From contig PWTE01000101.1 in assembly GCA_003563915.1 (NCBI GenBank), positions 1 through 51,560 of the forward strand: a stretch of DNA of 51,560 nt, written 5' to 3'. Shown one piece after another: positions 24,001 to 31,797 of this stretch. Within the stretch, counting starts at the first letter, position 1; each line of letters opens with the position of its first letter. Source of the DNA: Nitriliruptoraceae bacterium. Lineage in GTDB: Bacteria > Actinomycetota > Nitriliruptoria > Nitriliruptorales > Nitriliruptoraceae. The notes below the pieces were generated by a model. That model did no database searches, had not been told where the DNA came from, and saw only the letters and a program-made list of their open reading frames with translations. Position numbers and translations under genes: made by a program.

Positions 24001-25755
24001 TCAGCCTCGGGCCGCCCCGATGAGCAACGGGCCGAGGGCCCGTTTCGCACCGGTACCCGCGAACTCTGCCAGGTGCGGTCCCACGCGCGCGAGCGCCCGG
24101 TTCGACTGGAACCAGAGCGGCTTCGTCGGTGGTCGGAAGGGTCCGTGGACGACCGATTTCTGGACGTCCTCGAGGAGGAAGGTGTTGTGCACGATCCCGG
24201 TACCCGACTGGATATCCGCAGGATCGGCGCCGGGGAAGGCCCCCCATGGAGGCGATGAGAACGCGTACACGGCCCCGGGGAAGTGGTTGAGGACGACACT
24301 GCCGTACTCGAGCCGCTCGACCGCCCGTTCCACCGCATCCGCGACCATCGGGTCGGCCAGCGACCGGGGGTGGACGATGATGGCCGCGGCGAGGGTCCCC
24401 CACAGCCGTTCGTTACACAGCTCGACGGCCGCATCGAGGTAGTCGGGGATCGACCGTGGCGTGTCGAGCGCGACCTCGGCCATCACCCCGCAGAACGCTT
24501 CGGTCGTGACCGCCAGGTCGGGATCCTGGTCAGGATCGAGTTCGGGGATGAGGGTGAAGGGAACCTGACCGGTCCCGTCGGGACCGAAGGTCTCGGCCGA
24601 CCCGTAGGTGTCGACGAACCTCTCCCAACGATCGCGTGCCCCCGGGTAGTACGGCACCCGTGGCTCGGCGTCGCGCAAGGACGAGCGGATGGCCTCGAGC
24701 AGCGCACGACGCTTCGCCCAAGCCCGGTGCTGCACGACCACGCGAGCCGCGACACAGTTGAACCCCGCGTTGTTGGTGAGCATGGAGGCGATGTTCTCGC
24801 CGTGGAAGTCGAGGTCGCGCGGTGACCACGGTCCGGGAACGACGATCACCGGGGTGACGTTGCCGAGCTCGGCGGAGACGGGCGTCTCGATCCGTGGCTC
24901 GCCGGCTTCCTTGCGACGTTGGCCGTCCTCCCCCGGCCCGAAGACGATCGCCTCGTACGACTTGTCCGACCCGGTGATGTGGATCGCGTCCACCTCGTCG
25001 TGATCGGTGAGGTAGCGACCGACCTCGCTGCCCCCGTAGACGATCCGCAGGAACCCCTCGCGGATCAGGGGAGACAGCGCTTCCCCCAGGTGGGGACCGA
25101 GGTGCTCGTTCACCGGGTTCATCTTCAACACCACGACCCGGTCGAGCGCGAACAGCTGGTACAGCGTGTCCATCGGGGCGATCGAGGAGACGTTGCCGGC
25201 CCCAAGCACGAGCGTGACACCCGGCTCCGGCCGGTACCCCTCGCGGTAGATGCGTCCCATGCGGGCCTCGGCCTCGACCTGGGTGACCCCCGGCTGCAGG
25301 CGCACCTCGGCGCTGAAACCGGTGAAGAGGACCCGGTCGACGAGATCCGCCGGCATCACGTCCACCACGACCTGCCCGTCCTGGCGGGTCCGGATGCCGG
25401 GTGGTTGCGGTCGGCCGGTGTCATGGATCTGGGCGAGGGTGCGGCGCAACAGGGCGAGGTTGCGCAGCAGGACCACGGGGCCGGACGCCCAGTCCTCACC
25501 CCGAGCAGGGGAATCCTGAGGGATGCCCTTGGCATCGGCCGCCGCGACCACCCAGGCCGGGGCTGCGTCCAGCGTGCTCTGGACGAGCCGATCGAGGAGG
25601 TCGATCCGGGCTGGAAGGTCGACCATGGTCCATGCCGAAGCACGTTCGCGGAGGGTGGCGAGTGCCGCGTCCAGGTCCGGCTGCGCCGTCGACGGCACGC
25701 CATCGTGGGGTTCGGGCAGGGGCAGGGTCCCACCCTGCGCAACGTCGGTGCTCAC
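24001..25755 (-). CDS. Aldehyde dehydrogenase superfamily protein, extended form
   Basis: The 584-residue protein is longer than ordinary aldehyde dehydrogenases (about 480-500). Recognisable parts are the NAD-site strand TLVLGAGNVSSIAPMDTLY and KMNPVNEHLG (Lys211), the second Rossmann motif IHITGSDKSYEAIVFG, a general-base Glu in SAELGNVTPVIVV (Glu296) and a catalytic Cys in NNAGFNCVAARVV (Cys334). Near the C-terminus YGSVVLNHFPGAVYAF matches the cofactor-closing segment. It is not ProA although it sits in the same chromosomal block. An insertion after the GSD motif (GPGEDGQRRKEAG) adds length. Substrate unknown. Confidence 0.82.
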   Translation of the reverse strand: MSTDVAQGGTLPLPEPHDGVPSTAQPDLDAALATLRERASAWTMVDLPARIDLLDRLVQSTLDAAPAWVVAAADAKGIPQDSPARGEDWASGPVVLLRNLALLRRTLAQIHDTGRPQPPGIRTRQDGQVVVDVMPADLVDRVLFTGFSAEVRLQPGVTQVEAEARMGRIYREGYRPEPGVTLVLGAGNVSSIAPMDTLYQLFALDRVVVLKMNPVNEHLGPHLGEALSPLIREGFLRIVYGGSEVGRYLTDHDEVDAIHITGSDKSYEAIVFGPGEDGQRRKEAGEPRIETPVSAELGNVTPVIVVPGPWSPRDLDFHGENIASMLTNNAGFNCVAARVVVQHRAWAKRRALLEAIRSSLRDAEPRVPYYPGARDRWERFVDTYGSAETFGPDGTGQVPFTLIPELDPDQDPDLAVTTEAFCGVMAEVALDTPRSIPDYLDAAVELCNERLWGTLAAAIIVHPRSLADPMVADAVERAVERLEYGSVVLNHFPGAVYAFSSPPWGAFPGADPADIQSGTGIVHNTFLLEDVQKSVVHGPFRPPTKPLWFQSNRALARVGPHLAEFAGTGAKRALGPLLIGAARG

Positions 25756-25800
25756 ACGCGTCCCTCCTCGAGCTCGGCCTCGTCAGCGTAGACCGTCGCG

Positions 25801-27663
25801 TCAGCCCTGCTCGACGGAGGTCCGGGTCTGTGCTGCCTCGCCGGACGTTCCGCGTACCCAGCTGGCGTGGAGGGCCCCGTAGACGCCACCTTGCGCCACC
25901 AGCTGACGGTGGGTGCCGCGCTGGACCAGCTCACCCTGGTCGAACACCAACACCTCGTCCGCAGCCTCGGCCGTCGACAGGCGGTGCGCGATGGAGATGG
26001 TCGTCCGCCCCCGTGTGAGCCCGGTCAACGCACGCTGCAGCCGAACCTCGGTGGCCGGATCGACCGCCGAGGTTGCCTCGTCGAGGACGAGAAGGTCCGG
26101 GTTCGCGAGGTAGGCGCGCGCCAGCGCGACCAGCTGACGCTCCCCGGCGGACAGCCCACTCCCGCGCTCACCCGCGCGGGTGTCGAGGTGGTCGGGCAGC
26201 TCGTCGACCCAGTCGGCGAGCCCCAGTTCGAGGAAGGCCAGGTCGAGGTCCTCGTCGCTGAGGTCGCTGCGGCCCATCCGCACGTTGTCAGCGATCGAGC
26301 CGTCGAACAGCGCCCCGTCCTGCGGGACCATCACGACCCGTCGTCGCAGGGAAGCGAACCTCACACGGTGGAGGGGCACATCGGCGAGTCGGACCTCGCC
26401 TTCCACCGGGTCCATCAGGCGGGTCAAGAGCTTCGCGAAGGTCGTCTTGCCCGACCCGGTCTCCCCGACGACCGCGACCCTGGTCTGCGGCGCGATCGTG
26501 AGGGACAGCCCCTCGAGCACGAGCGGTCCGGAGGCCGTGGCGGCCGACTCGCCCGGCCGGGGGTAGCGGAAGGCGACACCCTCGAACTCGACGCCGATCG
26601 GGCCGTCCGGGAGGTCCTCGCCGTCCTCGCCGGGATCGGCGACGTCGGGTGGGATATCGAGTACGTCCAGGACCCGACGCCAGCCAGCGACCGCGTTCTG
26701 CCCCTCGTTGATCACCTCGGCCGCGATCAGGACCGGGTCGACGAAGAGCGTGATGAGGAACAGGAACGCGACGACCGTCCCCGGCGTCACCTCGCCGCCG
26801 ATCCCGAGCCAGATCCCGGCGCCGAGAGCCCCCGCCGCCGCGAAGGCCCCGAACACCTCGCCGGTCCCCGAGAACAACGACGAGAAGGTCCCGGCACGCA
26901 CAGCCGATCGGCGGTGATCCTCGATCGCGGCATCCAGCCGCGCCTGGGTCCGCTCCTCGACCCCGTAAGCCCGCACCACCGGTGCCCCCACCACCGCCTC
27001 GGCCACGACCCCGAGCAGTCGTCCGATGTTCTCCCGCACCACGAGGTACGCACGGGTGAGGTTGCGCTGGAACCAGCGCGCCGCGAAGACGAAGGGGATG
27101 AAGGTGGCGAGCACGACCAGGGTGAGCTGCCACGAGTAGATGAACATGACGAGGGTGGCGACCGTCAGTTGGCCGGTGGCGGTGATGAGGTTGAGGCCAC
27201 CCCACTGCATGAAGCGGCTGATCTCATCGATGTCGGAGGTCACCCGGCTGACGAGCGACCCGCGCTGCTGCGCGGCCTGGTGGAGCATCGAGAGGTCGTG
27301 GATGTGCCGGAACGCGCGTACACGCAGGTTGGACAGCGCGGTCTCGACGACGGCGGCGAGCCGGTAGTTCATCCAGCCACTGGCCAACGCGGTCAGCAGG
27401 ACCGCCAGGCCAGCCAGCAGGACCACCTGGGCGACGAGCCCCACATCGACCCCGTCGGAGGTGATCCCGTTGTCCAGGGTCTGCTGGATCGCGACCGGCA
27501 CGATGGCGCGCCCGGCGGTGGCGAACAGCGCCAGGACGAGGGTTCCCGGCAGGCCGATCCGCAGCTCCGGGCTGAGCGAGACGCCGCGGACCACGGTCCG
27601 CCAGGCCCCCTCGATCGGGTGCTGGTCGGCCTGCTCCGCGGGGGCCGTGGGGACCGGGCTCAC
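25801..27663 (-). CDS. ABC exporter half-transporter with canonical ATPase site
   Basis: The 620-residue protein fuses a six-helix type-1 exporter domain (about 1-330) to an ATPase. The ATPase has Walker A GETGSGKTT, Walker B LLVLDEATSAVD with the catalytic Glu, and H-loop His in ISIAHRLSTAEAA, but its signature reads LSAGERQ instead of LSGGQ. Its start overlaps the partner gene (ATGA at 27660-27663). The partner has the complementary defects, so the two must form a heterodimer with one working and one degenerate site. N-terminus APAEQADQHPIEGAWRTVVR precedes the first helix. Substrate unknown. Confidence 0.92.
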   Translation of the reverse strand: MSPVPTAPAEQADQHPIEGAWRTVVRGVSLSPELRIGLPGTLVLALFATAGRAIVPVAIQQTLDNGITSDGVDVGLVAQVVLLAGLAVLLTALASGWMNYRLAAVVETALSNLRVRAFRHIHDLSMLHQAAQQRGSLVSRVTSDIDEISRFMQWGGLNLITATGQLTVATLVMFIYSWQLTLVVLATFIPFVFAARWFQRNLTRAYLVVRENIGRLLGVVAEAVVGAPVVRAYGVEERTQARLDAAIEDHRRSAVRAGTFSSLFSGTGEVFGAFAAAGALGAGIWLGIGGEVTPGTVVAFLFLITLFVDPVLIAAEVINEGQNAVAGWRRVLDVLDIPPDVADPGEDGEDLPDGPIGVEFEGVAFRYPRPGESAATASGPLVLEGLSLTIAPQTRVAVVGETGSGKTTFAKLLTRLMDPVEGEVRLADVPLHRVRFASLRRRVVMVPQDGALFDGSIADNVRMGRSDLSDEDLDLAFLELGLADWVDELPDHLDTRAGERGSGLSAGERQLVALARAYLANPDLLVLDEATSAVDPATEVRLQRALTGLTRGRTTISIAHRLSTAEAADEVLVFDQGELVQRGTHRQLVAQGGVYGALHASWVRGTSGEAAQTRTSVEQG

Positions 27664-29531
27664 GGTTGCCCCTCCCCCGCTGGCGTACCGTCCCGACGTT
27701 CGTAGGCCGTGACCAGGTCGCGGTACGTCGGCATGCTCTCGAGCAGTTCCTCGTGGGTGCCGCGGGCCGCGACCTCGCCGTCCCGCAGGAAGAGGACCTC
27801 GTCGGCGAGGGCGATCGAACCCTGCCGGTAGGCCACCAGCACCACCGTCGAGGGCAGGTCCGCGTCGGCCAGTCCTCGCAGGATCTCGGACTCGACGGAG
27901 GGATCGACCGCGCTGGTCGCGTCATCGAGCACCAGCAGGCGAGGTCGACGGATCAGCGCGCGCGCCAGCGCGATGCGCTGCCGTTGGCCACCGGAGAGGG
28001 TGGCGCCACGCTCTCCCACCATCGTGTCGTACCCCTCGGAGAGCTCGGAGATGAACCCGTGTGCCCGAGCGAGCCGGGCGGCGTCCTCGACCTCGGTGTC
28101 GGTGAAGTCGCCACCGAGCGCGATGTTCCCACGGACCGTGTCGTCGAAGAGGAAGGCCTCCTGGAACACGATCACCGCGTTGCGGGACAGCTCCTCACGT
28201 TCCAGGTCACGCAGGTCCAGTCCATCCAGGCGGATGCGACCATCGTCGGGATCGAACAGCCGGACCAGCAGAGCAGCGATCGTGGACTTGCCCGAGCCGG
28301 TCGCGCCGACCAGCGCGACGGTTCGGCCGGGCGGCACGTCGAAGGACACGGCATCGATGCCCCGGCGGTGATCCTCGGAGAGGACCTCTGCAGCCGCCGC
28401 GGGGCCGGACAGGTCCTCACGCGCGCTGGAAGGGTGGTAGAAGGCGACCCCCTCCGAGCGGACCTCGGCGGCACCGTTGCCGGAGGTGGCCCGCTCCCCG
28501 TGCTCCATCCGACCCTCTGCGGACAGCACCCGCTTCACACGATCCCACCCCACCACGGCGCGGGGAAGCTCGCCGAGCAGCCAGCCGAAGACGCGGATGG
28601 GCAGAGCGACCAACCGGAAGAGGTAGGCGAAGGTGACCAGGTCGCCAGGCGTCAACACCCCGTCGCGCACACGGTAGGCACCGACCAGCAGCACCAGCAG
28701 GATGCCGACGTTCGGCAGGGCCTCGATCACCGGGTCGAAGAAGGCCCGCAGCCTGCCGACGACGATCATCTTGTCGCGCAGGTCCTCGGTGGTGGTCCGG
28801 AAGCGTGCGGTCTCCTCGTCCTCGCGCCCCATGGTCTTGACGACCAGGGCACCGTCGAAGGACTCGTGGGCCACCTCGGCCACGTCCGCGCGGGCCTGCT
28901 GTGCGACCGTCGCCGCGTACCGCATCCGCCGCTGGTAGTACCAGTTGGCGAAACCGAGGAGGGGGCCGACGCTGAACCCGATCGCGGCGAGGAACGCGTC
29001 GGTGATGACGAGCAGACCTGCGGTGATGACCACGAGCAGGGTCGCGCCGATCGCCATCGGCAAGGGTGCCGCGACGAAGAACGCGGACTCGACGTCGGCG
29101 TTCGCGTTCGACAGCAGCTCTCCGGTCGGATGCCGACGGTGCCAGGACAGGGGGAGCTCGAGGTAGCGCCGGGTGACCCTGCGCCGGTACAGCGCCTGTA
29201 GCTGGAACTGGGCGATGTAGGCGCCGAGTCGGCGGCCGACGACCCCGGCGGCCTTGAACAGGGCCACGCCGACGATCGCCGCCAGCGCCAACCAGAGCAA
29301 CGACGCGTCGATCTCGCCCGCCTCGACCAGGGGGTAGAGCACCTCGTCGGTAGCCCAGCCGAGGACGATCGACGCCGCGACCGTCATCCCGGCGTACACG
29401 ATGGCACCGCCGATACCCAGCGAGAACGGCCCCTTGGCCTCGCGCAGGGCGACACCGATCACGGCGGCACCACGACGCAGCAACCCGGCGGAAGCCGGGT
29501 CGCGCGGGGTTGGGCGCGTGGAGACGGTCAC
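27660..29531 (-). CDS. ABC exporter half-transporter with degenerate ATPase site
   Basis: A 623-residue exporter half: about six membrane helices (IGVALREAKGPFSLGIGGAI onward), then an ATPase with Walker A GATGSGKST and a canonical LSGGQRQR signature. Walker B is LLVLDDATSAVD, with Asp in place of the catalytic Glu, and the H-loop His is Tyr (VAYRQGSIA). The degenerate site is therefore built from this Walker A/B and the partner's LSAGE signature, as in TM287/288 and BmrCD. It is upstream of and coupled to the partner. A hydrophobic drug or lipid substrate is typical of the family, not shown here. Confidence 0.92.
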   Translation of the reverse strand: MTVSTRPTPRDPASAGLLRRGAAVIGVALREAKGPFSLGIGGAIVYAGMTVAASIVLGWATDEVLYPLVEAGEIDASLLWLALAAIVGVALFKAAGVVGRRLGAYIAQFQLQALYRRRVTRRYLELPLSWHRRHPTGELLSNANADVESAFFVAAPLPMAIGATLLVVITAGLLVITDAFLAAIGFSVGPLLGFANWYYQRRMRYAATVAQQARADVAEVAHESFDGALVVKTMGREDEETARFRTTTEDLRDKMIVVGRLRAFFDPVIEALPNVGILLVLLVGAYRVRDGVLTPGDLVTFAYLFRLVALPIRVFGWLLGELPRAVVGWDRVKRVLSAEGRMEHGERATSGNGAAEVRSEGVAFYHPSSAREDLSGPAAAAEVLSEDHRRGIDAVSFDVPPGRTVALVGATGSGKSTIAALLVRLFDPDDGRIRLDGLDLRDLEREELSRNAVIVFQEAFLFDDTVRGNIALGGDFTDTEVEDAARLARAHGFISELSEGYDTMVGERGATLSGGQRQRIALARALIRRPRLLVLDDATSAVDPSVESEILRGLADADLPSTVVLVAYRQGSIALADEVLFLRDGEVAARGTHEELLESMPTYRDLVTAYERRDGTPAGEGQP

Positions 29532-29611
29532 AGCCCCTCACGGTACCGGCCCGGAGAGGTATCTCGACATCGAGAGATCCCTACGGGCGCCGGCATCGCG
29601 CGGTCGACCGC

Positions 29612-31681
29612 TCAGCCTGCGGCCGTGCCCGCACCGGTGGCGGTGCGGTAGCCGCCGCCACCCTCCGCCTTGACGCGGTACATGGCCCCGTCGGCCGCCC
29701 GGAGCAGGGCGCTGGGCTCCCCACCGTCCCGCGGCAACAGAGCCACCCCGATGCTCGCCGAGGGGCACATCAACACGCCGGGCACGACCTCGAACGGCGG
29801 GGACAGCACGGTGAGGATCTGTCCAACGAGCCGCTCGGCATCCTCTGGGCTGCGGACGTCGCGGAGCAGCAGGGCGAACTCGTCCCCGGACATGCGTGCG
29901 ACCGTGTCCGACGCTCGTACCGATGCCGTGAGACGCCGGGCGACCTCGACCAACACGCGGTCACCGGCGGTGTGCCCGTACGTGTCGTTGATCGACTTGA
30001 AGCCATCGAGATCGAGGAACCCGATCGCAGCCACCTTCCCCGACCGCTGGTGGTGGGTGAGCGCCTGCTGGCCCCGGTCCTCGAAGAGTGCCCGCCCCGC
30101 CAGACCGGTGAGGTGGTCGTGGGTCGCGAGGTGGACCGCCTGGTCGAGCAGCCGCCGGCGTCCCAGGGCGATGGCTGCCTGGTCCGCGAGGCTGGCCAGG
30201 GCGGCCAGCTGTTCGTCCGGGGCCTCCGCAGCCTGTGCCCCGTGGATCCGCATCGCGAGCACCATGCCGAGGACCTCCCCGTCTACCACGATGGGCGCGA
30301 CCGAGGCCGAACGGTGCCCGAAGTGCGTCAGCGCCTGGTCGATGAAGGGATCACCCGATCCGAGCACGAACCGTCGCGATGAGGGATCCGCGAGGAGGGC
30401 GTCCAGTTCCGGCGTCGCGCCCCTCGGGACCTGGAACGCGTAGGCCTCGTCGGCGAGGTCGTCGAAACCGACGGCGGCGACGGTCCGCATGCACCGGGCC
30501 TGCGGGTCCCACAGCAGGACGGACGCACGCTCCGCCCCGACCACCGTCGGGGCGGCTTCCGCCACACGCTCCGCGATACCGCTCTCACGCTCCTCGTGGG
30601 CCAACTGGCTCGCGAGGAGCAGCAGAGCGGCCTTGCTGCGATCGCTGCGTTTCGCCGCCTTCAGCGACGTGGCGACCTCGAGCGCCGCCGCGGCGAGGCC
30701 CGCGTACGCGTCGAGGTGCTCCTGCTCGCCCGGCAGGAAGCCACCGGAGCGGGGCACGAAGGCCGCCAGCCACCCGTACTGCTCCCGCGCCGACGCGACG
30801 CGGGAGGTGAGGACCGATGCCCCCTCCAGCGTGACGTGTCCCGCGTCGAGCAGTTCGTGGCCGAGGAGGCGCGCTTGCCCCTCCTCGAAGCCCTGACCGT
30901 GGAGGTGGCGTCGCGGCCCGAGCTCGACGGCGAGGAGGTGGCGCTGCGCGTGGGCCGCGAGACCGGCGCGCTCCACGATGTTCGCCAGCACCGTGTCCAG
31001 GTCGTCGACCGCGATGATCTCTGCGACGGTGCTCTCGAGGTCCCCGATGCGGGCCTCCAGCAGGCCGGTGTCCTCGACGCTTGCGGTGCGCGTCCGTCGC
31101 CATGATGGCCGCCACCGGGACCAGCGCACCTCGTAGACGCACTCCGGTGCCCCCTGCACCTGACAGCTCGGATGGAGGATGTGTGCCGGTGGCCGGTCGA
31201 AGATCACCGTCACCTGGCTCAACAGCCCGCGGTTGTAGGCACAGTCATGGCGGCTCGGCTGGTGCGCGTCGTGGAGCCGGTAGGCGACGAGCCCTCCCTG
31301 CGAGGAGACCTCGATCGCACGCATCGTCGCGCTGGTCGAGAACCTGCTGTTCGCCCGCGCGATGCTACGCAGGACCCGCTGCGGGGACCCCAGGGCCTTC
31401 ACCAGGACCTGCAGAGGGCCGGACACCTGCGCTGCCAGCACGGACGCACCGATGTGGAACGCCACGTGGGGATCTTCGGTGAGGTCGCTCGCAGCCTCGA
31501 ACAGCGCGACCTTCTGACGGTAGGTCGACCAGGTCGCCTCGTCCTCCAGCTCGTCGACCGTCCGGGCCTCCCCGGCTCGCTCGAGGAGCTCCGCGACGGC
31601 GTCATCGCCGACGTTCTGACGCACGTACGCGAGGATCAACCGGGTCGTCAAACCTGCCGTCTCACGTGCGTCTGATCCCAC
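29612..31681 (-). CDS. Diguanylate cyclase with V4R-like sensor and two GAF-like domains
   Basis: Domains by residue from the chosen start: an N-terminal region (about 10-185) with LILAYVRQNVGDDAVAELLE and a closing CQVQGAPECVYEVRW that resembles V4R/XylR-type ligand sensors; a short coiled coil; two GAF-like domains (about 225-375 and 390-535); and a GGDEF domain (about 545-675) with DLDGFKSINDTYGH. The active-site loop is SGDEF (598-602) in place of GGDEF, and an RASD inhibitory site lies five residues upstream. It would make c-di-GMP under ligand control. The GTG at 31681 is preferred because GGAG is 7 bases upstream; another GTG lies at 31711. It is a single gene inserted between the ABC exporter and rng. 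Confidence 0.88.
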   Translation of the reverse strand: MGSDARETAGLTTRLILAYVRQNVGDDAVAELLERAGEARTVDELEDEATWSTYRQKVALFEAASDLTEDPHVAFHIGASVLAAQVSGPLQVLVKALGSPQRVLRSIARANSRFSTSATMRAIEVSSQGGLVAYRLHDAHQPSRHDCAYNRGLLSQVTVIFDRPPAHILHPSCQVQGAPECVYEVRWSRWRPSWRRTRTASVEDTGLLEARIGDLESTVAEIIAVDDLDTVLANIVERAGLAAHAQRHLLAVELGPRRHLHGQGFEEGQARLLGHELLDAGHVTLEGASVLTSRVASAREQYGWLAAFVPRSGGFLPGEQEHLDAYAGLAAAALEVATSLKAAKRSDRSKAALLLLASQLAHEERESGIAERVAEAAPTVVGAERASVLLWDPQARCMRTVAAVGFDDLADEAYAFQVPRGATPELDALLADPSSRRFVLGSGDPFIDQALTHFGHRSASVAPIVVDGEVLGMVLAMRIHGAQAAEAPDEQLAALASLADQAAIALGRRRLLDQAVHLATHDHLTGLAGRALFEDRGQQALTHHQRSGKVAAIGFLDLDGFKSINDTYGHTAGDRVLVEVARRLTASVRASDTVARMSGDEFALLLRDVRSPEDAERLVGQILTVLSPPFEVVPGVLMCPSASIGVALLPRDGGEPSALLRAADGAMYRVKAEGGGGYRTATGAGTAAG

Positions 31682-31797
31682 GGCGTGACTCCGAACCGAC
31701 CGAACCGACACGACCGGTCGCTACCGATCCGCCCTCGGTATCGGCCCGCGGCAGGGGAACCTGAACCCCCTCGGGCATCCACCGCAGGAGCCTGGCG

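Noticed and set aside
24001-25755. Calling this gene proA
   Set aside because: It has Cys and Glu of aldehyde dehydrogenases but is 584 residues and lacks glutamate-5-semialdehyde dehydrogenase signatures such as the usual length and C-terminal segment.
29541-29580. Hairpin TCTCG-ACAT-CGAGA between ABC exporter and cyclase
   Set aside because: Five base pairs only; too weak to call a terminator or operator.
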